From assembly GCA_017311185.1 (NCBI GenBank), contig JAESUZ010002694.1:868001-932000 (forward strand): a stretch of 64,000 nt of DNA, written 5' to 3'. Positions 34,275 to 46,699 of the stretch are shown here, piece by piece. How positions within the stretch are numbered: the first letter of the stretch is position 1; each line of letters begins with the position of its first letter. Made by a program: the position numbers and the translations under genes. Under the pieces are notes generated by a model. The model did no database searches and was not told the origin of the DNA. It worked only from the letters and a program-made list of their open reading frames with translations. Origin of the DNA: Proteles cristata cristata (Eukaryota > Chordata > Mammalia > Carnivora > Hyaenidae).

Positions 34275-34496
34275 TTATTTTTTTTAATATTTTTATTTAT
34301 CTCTAGGAGAGAGAGAGAGAGAGACAGCGTGAGCAGGGGAGGGTCAGAGAGAGAGGGAGTCACAGACTGAAACAGGCTCCAGGCTCTGAGCTGGCAGTCA
34401 GCACAGAGCCCGATGCGGGGCTCGAACCCACGAACTGCGAGATCACGACCCAAGCGAAAGTTGGACGTTTAACCGACTAAGCCACCCAGGTGCCCC
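34255..34496 (-). mobile_element. Young felid SINE with (TTTA)n tail
   Basis: The head has the young signature (GACTAAGCCACCCAGGTGCCCC) and the inner motif GGCAGTCAGCACAGAGCCCG. The tail contains a TTTA run at 34246-34275. Flanks are ACAGATTATTTATTTA at 34239-34254 and ACAGATTAGTTATTTA at 34497-34512. Confidence 0.93.
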
Positions 34497-34512
34497 ACAG
34501 ATTAGTTATTTA

Positions 34513-35241
34513 AATATAGAACATTGTTGTTAAGTCAGCATTTTTTACACTTTCTTTGGACATTTGTAATTAGTCCAGCAACCAGCTGTGTAAAGTATAT
34601 CTGGATTACTTTCTATGCCTTGGAGTTTACAGTTTTGTCGTTTCATACTGTAATTTTATCATTCTTGGTTGGACTCCTCTTTGAAGTAATTGTTCAAAGG
34701 AGACTTAGGTGACTTGTTTTCAGTATCAAGACACATATGTCAAGTTCTTTTTCTTCCCACATACAAAAGACAACCAGGATGGACACAAAATTGTTTGATT
34801 GCAACCTTTTTTCTTACCAGATATATGTCTTTTTAATGTTATGGCCCTTAGTGTTACTGAGGAAACACTAAGAAGTTCCACCAAAGGCCCCTTCTTTTCT
34901 GCCAGAACTGGCATATTCGATGGCTGGAAAACAAGGCATGGGCAATGGGAGTGGAGCAGCACCCTGGTTTCTTCAAAGCGGGAGGCCTGCAGGATACAAG
35001 GAGGGGACACAGAAGTCCGAGGGACTGAGACATTAGACCTACAGAAGGCACCATCTCTCCGTTGTCAAAATAATTAAATACATTAAAAATTATATATTTG
35101 CTATTCAACATGATTATTTCCGAAGTATTAAATTTGGCTTTCCTATTTCACCATTTGAAAGGGAAAGCCATGCTGTCTGATACACCTTAGAGTTCTGCAA
35201 GCATTTCTCATTTATTTGTAGACCCATACACATACTCATAT

Positions 35242-35278
<37 letters not shown>

Positions 35279-35404
35279 TCATGCAGTGACTCTTAAGAAA
35301 ACAATCCAGTCTTTCTGATAAGATGCCTAGGATTTGCCCAAAATAAAGATAATTATAATTTAAACCTTTAAAAAATATGATAACCTTTCAACAATTATTT
35401 GTAT
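34513..35404. other. Intron, unrecognised; (GT)n microsatellite
   Basis: A (GT)n run lies at 35244-35272. Overlapping open frames at 34726-35111 on both strands show no known protein. Confidence 0.45.
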
Positions 35405-35407
35405 TGT

Positions 35408-35568
35408 TGAAAAATATTTATTTTTATTTGTTTTTGAAAGACAGAGAGAGTCTTAAGCAGACTCCACACACATAGCCAGAGGTGGGGCTCGATCTCATGA
35501 CCATGGGATCATGATCTGAGCCGAAATCAAGAGTTGGCTGCTCAACCAACTGAGCCACCTAAGCACCA
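35408..35568 (-). mobile_element. Carnivore SINE, short body
   Basis: ATTTGTTTTTGAAAGACAGA to GAGCCACCTAAGCACC. The flanks AACAATTATTT and AACAATATAAT may be a decayed duplication. Confidence 0.85.
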
Positions 35569-36504
35569 TAACAATATAATATGTTCTGCATGATAATGAG
35601 TTAACTTGTTCTGTCCAAAAATCTATTTCATATTGTAAAATTATTACTGCAAATATTCATAAATTGCCTAAAATATATATAAGCAAATGTGACCCATAAT
35701 TCCACTGCCGATAAATATTTTTAACATGTAAGTTTACCTCTTTCCTGAACTTTTTCTAAGTACGTATACATATACCACACACAAAAATGGGGAGAGAAGC
35801 AGAGAGAGAAAAAATGAGAAAAGCATGCATTCTGAACAAAGTTTGCCCTACTCAAATGGTGATTTGCCTTTTGAATTTGTGTTGTGAATAATTTGCTATA
35901 TTTTGTTAAACATCCTGATTTTAAAACTCTGAATAAATATAGTTTGCTTGTTTGTGGGAGAAACCCTAAAGGACTGTGTTTCAGACAAGATTCGCGTTTC
36001 TTTCCCTTGTCCTTGTGAGTGTAGACTTGATGGAGCGCTCACCTGCAGTCATCGGAGATGGCTGGAGCCTCACAGCGTCGAAACCCAGAGTCTTGTATCT
36101 TGTTGCCCCACCATCTCTGGGGTATTATCCTCTTCCGTGTGTGTCTTGGATGGTTCACAGCCACGTCGGAGCTCCAGCCAGTGGGAAAATAAATAGGGAA
36201 ATAGCATGGTCTGCATTTTCCCTTTAAAAATACAGTATTGGAAGCTGAACTTTTTACTTTGCCAAACTTAGCTGTGTGTCCACAAGGAACACCTGAACAT
36301 GTAAAGTTTCTTTTAGGTGCCCAGATGCCCAGCTAAACATTTTGCTAATGTATAAGAAAGGGAGAATGGTTGTTAAGGCCTAACTAACAATTGCTGTCAA
36401 AATAGTATTTCATTAAACTCTTCTGACCAGTTCTTTGGCCCTTATGACCGTGTATTAATGAACATCTTCTTGATTTCCTTCTAATATTAACTTCTTAAAG
36501 ATAC
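35569..36504. other. Intron, mostly unrecognised
   Basis: The segment 35940-36240 is locally CpG-containing and unlike its surroundings (GATTCGCGTTTC, GGAGCGCTCACC, CACGTCGGAGC). It may be an old repeat or a conserved element. I cannot assign it. Confidence 0.3.
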
Positions 36505-36790
36505 GTAAGATATTCTGAGTATTTATCAGGTGCCAGATAGTATGCTAATAGTTTACATATGTTTTCTCAGCTGAATATAATAATCTTATTTGGCAACTAC
36601 CCTTCTCTATTCTCATCAGGGTATAAGAGTGAAGAAGTTGAGAAGATTAAGTCTTCTGAAGAATGTGTACAAGGGGAAATGAGAAGCTGTTAAGTAGCTT
36701 GGTCACTTTCATAGGCCTAATAAATGGTTGATTAACATGAGATTGAGATCCAGGACTCTCTGACTTCTGAATCCAAGCCCCAACACCTAC
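36505..36790 (-). repeat. MIR element, antisense
   Basis: TTTATCAGGTGCCAGATAGT, ATCTTATTTGGCAACTACCC, GAAGCTGTTAAGTAGCTTGG and GAGATCCAGGACTCTCTGAC follow the antisense MIR order. Confidence 0.5.
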
Positions 36791-38095
36791 TGTCTGATTC
36801 CTATTTGAGGTTAAATTATTGGAAGACAAAGTTCTACCACAAAAATATGCATATGTCTAAGGCTGTTGATTCAGACTGTCAGAACCACCCTTTGGAAATC
36901 AGGTAGCAGATGAGAGGCTCCTCTGTGGTTAGATATGTAGAGGCCAAAAAAAAAAGGAAAAGAAAGAGGAGAGGGGAGGAGAGGAAAAGGAAAGAAAGAA
37001 GGAAAAAAAGTTATTCTCATTTTAGTTTGCATTTAGTTTACATTTATTGATTGATGAATAACATGAAACACATTTGCGTTAATTATTATGTATGTATTAT
37101 GTATGTATGTCATTTGTTGTGAATTGTCTTTTGTACAAAGCATTTGCTCTTTATCCCATTGAGAGTTTGCTCTTTTACTTCTAGATTATTAGAACTCTTT
37201 ATGTTAAATCCATTTATCTATCTATCTATCTATCAGATTCCCTCCTCCCCCCCCCCCATATCCTTGGATTTTTATATACTCTACTGGATTTGGAAGACAG
37301 TATTTTGTTTAGGTTCATTACTTTTGTTGTTTAGCTTTTAGAATAATTTGGGGATTTGTCATTCAGAAAGTGAATAGACTTTAAAAATGAAAGATATCTT
37401 AAATGTCATAATAGCTAACTGTTCATGGAATTATCACCCTAATTAAAAATAATAATAATACCTCTCTCCTAGAATGTGGAAGACAAGTAAAATATGTTCT
37501 ATGAATGCATTTGCATCAATCAATTATCTTTTTATTTAAGTATCTTTAGCTATTTTGAGATCCAAATACTTAGAAAAGATATGTTGTTTCTTTTTGAAAA
37601 CAGAGGATGCACCCTTGGTTTTAGGGCCCATAAGAAAGGGATTGGCCTAAAACAAGTCTGGCTGTGACCCTAATGGGAAAAATAAATAAGACCGTCTCCC
37701 CTTGCTGTTCTCTTCTAGTCCTATTTTTGCCCCCAGTCAGAGTGTGTTATAATTGTGGTTGTATATTTTTTGGCGACAGGTATTGGAATTCTAGGGTAAG
37801 AAAATGGGGACACCTGGGCGGTTGATAGTATTGAGTGGGATTGATTCCATAAACTGATTAGAATTCTTGAAGACCACTTACACCAAAAATAGCAATGCTC
37901 CTTTTTCTTTTTTTTCTAGACATTTTTTGAGAGCAATATGAAAAAATAGTATTTTAAGGAAATGTGAACTATAGAAAGAGAGAAGAGATTTTTATATAGT
38001 ATATGTTGTAGCGAAGGCTTAGTGTACAAAGTTGTATATATTCAGTGCTACAGTTTTATGAATATTCTAGTGTTGCACACTATTAATTTCAGAAA
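36791..38095. other. Intron, unrecognised; simple repeats
   Basis: Contains a GA-rich stretch (36945-37010), (TATC)5 at 37215-37234, a run of 11 C at 37247-37257 and (AAT)n near 37447-37460. Confidence 0.5.
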
Positions 38096-38111
38096 TAAAG
38101 CTCTCTGTCTT

Positions 38112-38314
38112 GGGACGCCTGGGTCCCTGGGACGCTCAGTCGGTTGGGTATCTGACTTTGGCTCAGTTCATGATCTTGTTGCTCATGGGTGCGGACAGCT
38201 CAGAGCCTGGAGCCAGCTTCGGATTCTGTCTCTCTGTCTGTCTCTCTTCCTCCCTCCTCCACTCACGCTCTGTCTCTCAAAAATAAATAAACATTAAGAA
38301 AAATTAAAAAAAAG
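38112..38314 (+). mobile_element. Carnivore SINE with an internal head duplication
   Basis: The head reads GGGACGCCTGGGTCCCTGGG then ACGCTCAGTCGG, as if the first 10 or so bases were copied twice. The B-box region is partly deleted. The tail is AAATAAATAAACATTAAG. Flanks at 38096-38111 and 38315-38330 are similar but imperfect. Confidence 0.85.
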
Positions 38315-39009
38315 AAGATCTCTTTGCCTTAAAGGATCATTCAAGAGTCTTCATGAGGATTCATTTGGCTTATGAGGAAAGGATGTACAAGGAATTGGGA
38401 ACCTCCAGTCTGCACACCAAAAAGTTCAAAAAAATAATTTCTAAGACCAGGTCTTTCAGACATCCAGACGGTCTTTCCTCACTCTTGACGTATTCTTCTC
38501 CCCCCACCTCCCAGATACATAATTCTTCAAGCTGCACTTGGAAGGCCAGTATCCGCTTTTGCTTCTCTGGGTCCTTCTTGCAGAGCGTCTTGGACTTCCT
38601 AATAAGTCAGCTGTTCTTCCTCTTTTCCCAATTTAATCCCCACTTCTTTATCTTGACTACTCAGTTGTGTATTTCTTCACTAATTATATGATCAATATAA
38701 TTCATTGTAAAGAACCAAAATAAATAAGAATATATGTACATTAAAAGAGAAGCATCCTAGTGTTGATGATTCTGCAATTGGTATAAAACAGAGTAGATAT
38801 GTTTGAGGGATTGAGGCAACAGCCTCTTTGGGATGGCATATTTGCCATCGCTTCATGTCTATGAAGCCGGTCTATTTTTTTCTCTATTGGCAATTTAATA
38901 ATCAGCATTGCCTGTGTAAAGAGAGATACCAGGTTAACATTTTCATTATTAATAATAATGAAAATTATTATTGAGACATACATGATACCAAACATTTTAT
39001 ATATTTTTC

Positions 39010-39165
39010 ATGTAATTTATGATGCTCTGACAGACATTATTGCTGTTCTTCATTTTCATCTCTTTAGCTTCCTTAAGTTCATAACTGGAAGGTGGCAGAC
39101 CTAAGATTTGAACCCAGATCTGCAGATTCTAACGTCTCTACTTTTAGCCCCTGTGCCATTCAGTG
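39010..39165 (-). repeat. MIR fragment, antisense
   Basis: TTCATTTTCATCTCTTTAGC, CATAACTGGAAGGTGGCAGA and GATTTGAACCCAGATCTGC match the antisense MIR core. Confidence 0.55.
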
Positions 39166-42100
39166 AACATGTCTTTGTTCATAATATTGGTAGGAGTTAA
39201 GAGTTAACATTTCTTAGGATACACATTTCAAAGCACTAATTTCTTTGGAGAAAATGGAACACAATTTAAAAAAAAACAGAATCTTGAGGTTTTTTACATG
39301 GATACTTCTGGTTTCAGACTTACTGTTGCCATGGTGGTTTCAGAAGTATGGACATTTGTCATTGTTGTTCTTCTGCCTCCCTTTGTTGTATTCCTCTCCC
39401 CCCTTGGCCTGGAGCACAACACGGTCTGGTCGATTAGTCTGCTGTCTCCACTGCCCATCTTAACAACCATATTTCATCAAGATCCCTCCCTTTAGCTAGC
39501 TACAAGGTTCACTTTCCCCACTAAGAGGGAAACCTGAGTCCCCATGGTCCTGCCTCTCTCATAGCATCCCTTCCCTTAGAGCTGTGTGCACCATCTTTCT
39601 CTGCCTCTTCCCCAAACAACATGCAGTGAATAAAGTTTCTGTTCCCTGGGCAAAAAGGGCAAGTAATCAAGAAACATTAAGTGGTTGTGGTGGCCAGAAG
39701 TACGAAGAGGCATGATAGTATGTAAGGCAAAGTCATCCATTTCATGCACATATTACTCATTCAGTCATTTGACTAGAGTTTTTAAGCACTTCTCATTTTC
39801 CATAAAACCTATGATACCATAATGGACCTATTCATTGACTTAGTTTAAGGGAAAAAGAAGAAGCAGGAGGAGAAAGAAGAGAAGGTGGAGGACAAGAGAA
39901 GAATTTTTTCTCAGTAAGAAAGTAACATCCATTGGTGATATATTCAAATGTTATAGTAGCAAAACATAATACTTAAAAATGTGTAGAGCTATGACCCATT
40001 CTAGTGCTGAAACAATAACTCACTTAAGCATTTAGGAACATCCAAGAATACGGGCAGCTCTCAGAGTTTTCACCCTACTCACTGAATTCCCTTCAGAGAA
40101 GATCTCCTTTAACCATGGAAGTATTTGATGGATTTTCTCATGTTCTATGCATGATGTTGTTAGGACACAGATCAGAAGAGGACATAAATGTTTTCCCAAT
40201 CAAAAATAGTACCCTTCCATACATTGCAGAAGGTGTCTCTGCTATTAAAGGAATTTCTTGGAAGCCTTTTCATCTGCTGTTTCGAGGAACTACACTATAC
40301 GTATAATAAGTATCATCTCTTTTGTATTCGAATAGTATTTTTTAAAGCGTGAGAAACTGAAGCTTGCTGACCTTTTTTAAATATTTTAATAATGTTTTTC
40401 TTGCCTGCAAGAATAGTGGCAAGTTCAATTATATCACCACATTTCCTTTGGGTAGATGAAGGAATATTCTTGAATGTTTCTTCTGAGTAAATTGAGAAGT
40501 CTTTCTGAGAGTGCTGCTGACTTATACATCAGAACAAGGTGGATGCTACTCTGAGGATAAGGAGAGCCTGCTACAAAGAGAAGTATTTCATATAATCCAC
40601 CGAATAGTGCAGGGGGGCTGTTCACAAATGGTTCAGATTGACTAGCTTTAGGGGAAAACTAACTCAGCATATATATGTGAGAAGTAGAACTGAACAGTTA
40701 ATGAGAGCACTTGAGGAATTGATATGAGCAACACTATAGAAAGAATACGCAAATCCAAGGCAGAACTTCTGTTTATTCAGTATTATAAAGACTCAGATCA
40801 TTGCTGTATCTTAAATTTTCCTGGATAAAACCTGCTGTCACTCTTTTCCTTCTCTCTCTCACTATCACCTTGTCTTACCATTCAAGTTCCAGAATGTTAA
40901 AAATGTCTTAGCCTCAAAAGCCCTCAATACTATTGCCTTTCATTGGACTGAAACAGTAGTGATGAGAACATATCTCAATTCCTTCCTGTTCTCTGCAAAT
41001 CCTATTAGGCATTGCAATTCACGGCCCAACTCAAATTGATTACATTTATTTTCAGTCATGATTCAGAATGTCTCTAACTTCGAATGCTTAGAAATACATT
41101 CATGAATGATTTCCCAATTTCTCAAATACATTTTCTGCATCCTCCCTGCTTCCTTATATTCTTAATATTTTACATGTAACACCCTGAATCTATAAACAAA
41201 TCCTGCTATCTGTGTAAGTTTATATCTTATTTATGTTATCAGAAGTTTTGTTTTATTTTTAAAGTCAGATTTCATTTGAATGAATGATCATTCAGAACGT
41301 TGCTCTAGTTTCTTTCAGGCTTTCTCCCTTCTGAGAAAGCTTGGATCCTGGAGCTCTTAGGAAGTAGAGCTGTAGCTGGGGGGTGGGGGGCAGGGTGGCT
41401 GTGGACTTGGGACAAGGGAGACCCAGGCCTTGGCCCAGGGAAGGACCGGATCTGATGGGAAGGCCCTGAAGCTCTGTGCAGGCAAGGGCCAGACTGTGGA
41501 GCAGCTTTCAATAGGAACTTGGCAGACACCCTGAAGTAATGTTACACGGAGTCTATGGATTGAGGACATGCTTTATGGATTATTGGAGACTATGTTTCAG
41601 ACCTGGGACGAGAGTTTTTGAAGTACTGGAAAATTCTAGAAATATCCTTTGTGACTCAGGACCTAGTTGTATAACAGCAACGACAACTGTATTCTCCATC
41701 AGTAAATGTTGGGGTCTGCACTGATCTTGGAACAGCCCTATATATATCTTCTGATGAAAACTCTAGCTCAGTAAATAGATACTGTCATGGGCAAAGTCTG
41801 GGTAGAGATAAGACTGCGACAGTGCACTGAGTTCACTGAGGGGGAACAGAACACAAGAACAAACACTGAAACCTGAGATACAAGTGTCAAGAATCCGTAT
41901 TTGGTTTACAGAGTGCAGAGGTCAGGTTTAGGAGCTGGTAGGAAGTAAGAAACATGACCATGGAAAGGGTAAATAGAAAGGGTGAACTGAAATTAGATCC
42001 ACAGACACAGTCATAAATATGAACGAGGGTCAAAGCCCTGGCAACTTAGAAAATGAGCACAACCCAGGAGAGAGAGGCCTCTTACCCTTCATGACAGAAC

Positions 42101-42684
42101 ACAAACATCGAATATCTGATTCTTTTCTCACTGCCTCAAGACAGTGTCACTCCCTCTTCTGTGAAATCATATTGTTCTGATGTACCTCTTGCTGCTTGGA
42201 TCCCGTTATTTAATGGTTGTGTATTTCTTTTCCCATTTTAGTCTGTGAACTTCCTGGTGCCCAAGGCTGTCTCACCACATGGCAATTCAAATGATGATTT
42301 TAAATTGTCAAAGAGATGTTGGGAGTATCTGTAGAGAAAGACAGCAAATAGCCTTGGTGTTTGTTCATTCTGGGATATGGATAAAGTTAAGTCACGTTGC
42401 CACAGTCCATTCAGATGCCCCTCTTTGCCTGTTCTAGATCTTTGCATTGCTCGAAGGGCACAGGAATATATGGACATACCTAGAACGAGACGTTGTGTTT
42501 ATGTATTTTTTAACAGGCATTATAATCAGTGTTTGGGGTACAAAATGAAGATGATGAAATCCCTACCTGCAAAGCCTAGTAATAAGCATGATGAGCCCGG
42601 TTTCTTGCCTAGGACCTGTGCCTCAAGCACTACGAAGTGGTTTTTACTTTTTATATAATTTAACTTTAACAACAAACCAAAAGC
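39166..42684. other. Repeat-poor intron block
   Basis: About 3.5 kb without any SINE or L1. Local G-rich sequence occurs at 41378-41397. A (GAA/GGA)-rich patch lies at 39850-39900. Open frames here have no known protein content. Confidence 0.4.
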
Positions 42685-42790
42685 TGTATTGTATCCATTT
42701 CACACATACAGGTGAAGTATAGAGAGGTCAATTAACTTTCCCAGCATCATGTAGCTAGTAAGGAGAGCTTGGGTTAAGGTGTCTGAGCCC
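42685..42790 (-). repeat. MIR fragment, antisense
   Basis: GTATCCATTTCACACATACA, AGAGAGGTCAATTAACTTTC and CATCATGTAGCTAGTAAGGA fit the antisense MIR core. Confidence 0.5.
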
Positions 42791-43534
42791 AAGGAAAAGG
42801 GAAGATCTTAGTACGTCCCTGTGTGTGTACCCCATTCTCTGTTTCCGATATTTCCTACCAGGGATGCCCTTAGATTCTGAGTAATGTCTCTTTCTTAAGA
42901 ATGAAAGTAGTACCTGAGAGTAATATTTTAAGATGTCCCTTCCATAATTCCGGCAAAGACATTATGTGTGCCAGTAATCTCATTTCCACGTTCACAACCT
43001 ACTCAAAGTGAGAAAGCAAAACTAAAATTAGAGATGAGGCCATGTAATGTAAAGTTCCTGAGCAATGTAATAAAAGCTGCATTTAGGTAAATATTATTGC
43101 AAAAGTAGTCGTACTTTGTTAAAGTGGTTAGTAATTGGAGAAGCAGAACAATGAACCCTTAATATTTTTTCTGTATGTTTGCTCTGGGATATAATAGAAA
43201 ACATAGATCATTTTTTAAATGATTCAGTGAATATTATGGAACTCTATAGGTATCAAAAATGTTTCTATTGGTTAGTATATTCTAAAATTTGATGAAGAAA
43301 ATATTTCACAAATCAGTATTTGTTCATAATAGGTCTTTTGAACTTTTATTGCAGGGGAGTGTTTTTAGAATATGTCAATTACGTGGCCTTTGATTTTATT
43401 TACTAAAATGATTGTAGGAATTATTTCATAAAGGTACATCAGAGCATGAAAAATTCTTTTATCCCAGTAATTTGTTATCCTATATAACAATTTGTTATCT
43501 TATATAAGTTATTAGCTTCTTTATTTTGTTCATT
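42791..43534. other. Intron, nothing recognised
   Basis: AT-rich unique sequence. Confidence 0.4.
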
Positions 43535-43551
43535 TGTAAAGATTTATTTGT

Positions 43552-43764
43552 TTTTTTTAATTGCTTTATTTATTTCTGAGAGAGTGAGAGGGCATGAACA
43601 GGGGAAGGTTAGAGAGAGAGGGAGATAACAGAATCCGAAACAGGGTCCAGGCTCTAAGCTAGCTGTCAGCACAGAGCCTGATGCGGAGCTCGAACCCATG
43701 AACCATGAGATCATGACCTGAGCCAAAGTCACACACTCAACTGACTAAGCCACCCAGGTGCCCC
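43552..43764 (-). mobile_element. Carnivore SINE, reverse orientation
   Basis: The 17-bp duplication TGTAAAGATTTATTTGT (43535-43551) and TGTAAAGATTTACTTGT (43765-43781) differs at one base. Head ends GCCACCCAGGTGCCCC. Confidence 0.94.
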
Positions 43765-43929
43765 TGTAAAGATTTACTTGTAACATCCTTCTTGCACGCC
43801 CACTGTGAAGCAAAAATCTTAGAATATTGCTTTCTGTATTTCTTCTAAATTGCATAACCATGTAGGAAAAAAATACAGCAGATTTGCTTATTAATGTAGG
43901 AGAAAGAAACACAAGAGCTGCTTACCACA

Positions 43930-44085
43930 AGTTCCCTCTTTGAATGCTCTATACCTTCATTCCACACAGAGCACTTACTATGAGTCAGGCACTGGGGCTC
44001 ACTGCTGGGAATATCGAGGAGAACAAGACTGTCCAGTCAGTCCCTTGCCCCTGTAGAATGTAGTGTCGTACGTACTTGCTACTAA
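43930..44085 (-). repeat. L2 3' end fragment, antisense
   Basis: GAGCACTTACTATGAGTCAG, GCACTGGGGCTCACTGCTGG and GTCCCTTGCCCCTGTAGAAT follow the antisense L2 terminal order. Confidence 0.55.
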
Positions 44086-45490
44086 TGCAGTGCAATTATG
44101 ATAGCATAACTTAATTAAGATCGGGCAACTGTTCTTTGTGGTTAAGTACCCTATAACATATTGAATGGTGATTTTTAAAATGAATATATGAGCTTGATTA
44201 AAATGCATATCCTTTTTTTCTGGCAGGCATGAATTTGCTAGGAATTCTCTAGTACCACTCCCAGTTGCAATGTTGCTTACCTACTTAAAAAGCTATTGTC
44301 ATGTTCATTTTTTCACTCAAAAAAAAAAAAAAGGTAGAATTTAATGTCATGATAGATTTTTCCTGTAGTTAAAGCATTGATTTCTCTGCTTTTAATGGTC
44401 GAAGATGACTAGATCTTAGCACAAGGAAGGAAAACAAAGGTTCTGTTCACTTTCGAGTAAAATTGTACTTCTTGAGCACTGACTCTGTAGAATATAAATA
44501 TAAGCATGTTTATTTCTGACCAAGTCATTGTGTCAAACCAGACGAGGTTGAATTTCAGTTTCCCACCATATAATGGCATCCTGGGAAGGTTCCCCAATTT
44601 TCTCGTCACTTTTGGTTTTTAAAAGTCCAGTTCTATTTAAAAAATCACTTTTAAACTCAATTCAGACCTCCTCTTTTACCCATTCTTTAGCTCAGGCCTG
44701 AGGAGTTTGCAGTGTAAAGAGAGATTTAATCCGGCATTTGGCTCCTTTCCCTTCCTCCCTCTTAAACACTCTTCTAATTTGAGAATCACAGAGGAGGAAA
44801 AAGAAAGGATTATTCTAGTAATCCTCTCCTTGTTAGTAGTTGCTCATTCTGTGGCTAATGCCCCCCATGGGTGGGGCCCAAATGCTGAATCTCTTTTGGA
44901 GCATGTGTTTGCTTTCTTTGCCTGAGCCTGAGGCAGAGCCTCCACAGATCCTTGATGTGGGAGACCTGGTTTCCGACTTCATCTTCCTCCCTTCCCAGTA
45001 TTAACAACCAGTGATCTGTCCCCCACTCTCTTCCCCCTGGGCAGCCCTCAACTGGCAGCCAGCCTCCTGAGTGGGATACCTGAAAAATGGCTTACCCAAC
45101 CTAGTTTCTCCAAATCCTTTTTCCCAACTCAAGGAGGAAATGAAAAACCAGCACACCCTCTTACTAAACACATGCCCAACAGAATGGGGAACTATTTGGA
45201 GATCTATCAGTGAAGGTTGGAGGCATACTTGTTTAACAGAATAATACAAAAAAAAAGTATAGTCAAAGGAGGTTTTTCACTTAAATTTCCATGTTTACCT
45301 TTTTTCTTCAGACTCTTAAGTCCAACACACCTTCTGTCTTTTGTGACTTAAAGACTGGAACAGAGTTAATATATTTCAGATTAAGTTTCAGTAAAACTTT
45401 GAATTTAATTTCTTCTAATTTTATTATTCATTTATTCATCCATTTTTTCAACTGATATTTAGAGAGCATCTTCTATGTATTTTATCTTTC
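44086..45490. other. Intron, nothing recognised
   Basis: A-tract at 44321-44333. The region 44690-45250 is GC-richer than its surroundings with open frames on both strands, but no protein or repeat is recognised. Confidence 0.35.
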
Positions 45491-45494
45491 TTTT

Positions 45495-45595
45495 TTCTAA
45501 GTTTTATTTGTTTAAGTAATCTGTATACCCAACGTGTGTTTCGAACTTGTGACTCAAGAGTCACATGATCTTCCAACTGAGCCAGCCAGGCACTG
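45495..45595 (-). mobile_element. Old carnivore SINE (short type)
   Basis: TTTAAGTAATCTGTATACCC, GTGTTTCGAACTTGTGACTC and GAGCCAGCCAGGCACTGC match the same older class as the copy at 24029. ATCTTTCTT occurs on both flanks (45484 and 45600 regions). Confidence 0.8.
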
Positions 45596-45943
45596 CTATA
45601 TCTTTCTTCATGTGTTGGTTTTGTGTTCTTATTATGTTCTTAGATGACCATAAGTAATATAATAATTGTTTTGAACTTTAACAATTTGTTTATTCCTCTT
45701 TGACATGATAAACAATTTGAACTCTTTGTTCCCATGAAGCAGGAAATGTATTTTAATTCTTTTATTAATAAAATTCAATGCACATAATAATCAGAAGAAA
45801 CTCAGATACTTTTGTCTTTGAGTTTGAAAGGATAGATTCTTGAGTTTCTAGAATTTGAAGGACTATTTTTTATAATTTCTTGTTTTATGGTTTGGTGTCT
45901 AATAATAATGAGAACTTAGCTCTGGGTAAGAAACATAACTTTC

Positions 45944-46163
45944 GGGGGTGCCTGGGTGGCTTAGTCGGTTAAGCGTCCGACGTTCGCTTAGGTCATGATC
46001 TCATGGTTCGTGGGTTCGAGCCCTGTGTCGGGCTCTGTACTGACTGCCAGCTCAGAGCCTGGAGCCTGTTTCAGAGTCTGTGTCTCCCTCTCTCTCTGAC
46101 TCTCCCCTGCTCACGCTGTCTCTCTCTCTCTCTCCTAGAAATAAAAAATATATAAAAAAAAAA
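45944..46163 (+). mobile_element. Young felid SINE (SINEC_Fc type)
   Basis: Begins GGGGTGCCTGGGTGGCTTAG and keeps the young inner motif CTGACTGCCAGCTCAGAGCC. Flanks are AAGAAACATAACTTTC at 45928-45943 and AAGAAACATAGCTTTC at 46164-46179, one mismatch. Confidence 0.95.
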
Positions 46164-46415
46164 AAGAAACATAGCTTTCTTATTGGTGCTACTTTAATAA
46201 ATGTAAGCACAATTTTGTTCAAGTACTTAGAAAAATAACTACATTGTATGATCCATAATATTTCAGATTTTAAGGTACCTAAGAACTATAGGTTGATACT
46301 TAGCTTAACTTTGATAGATTCAAAATAATTTCATTTTTTGCTACCTATGAAAGTTATTCAGCGTATTAAAAGATTTTTTGAAATGAACTATATTTATGTA
46401 GATTTGACTACCTTT

Positions 46416-46636
46416 TTTTAAAATTTTTAATATTTTTATTTATTTCTGAGAGAGAGAGAGAGGCAGCGTGAGCAGGAGAGGGTCAGAGAGAGAGGGAGAC
46501 ACAGAATCTGAAGCAGGCTCCAGGCTCGAGCTAGCTGTCAGCACAGAGCCTGACGTGGGGCCTGATCCCACAAACCGTGAGATCATGACCTGAACTGAAG
46601 TCGGACACTTAACCGACTGAGCCACCCAGGCACCCC
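46416..46636 (-). mobile_element. Carnivore SINE, reverse orientation
   Basis: The perfect 11-bp duplication TGACTACCTTT is at 46405-46415 and 46637-46647. Head ends GCCACCCAGGCACCCC. Confidence 0.93.
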
Positions 46637-46699
46637 TGACTACCTTTAAAACATTGCTCTTTAAGCCTTAGTATATACCTTTCATGTTACTTTAACCAA

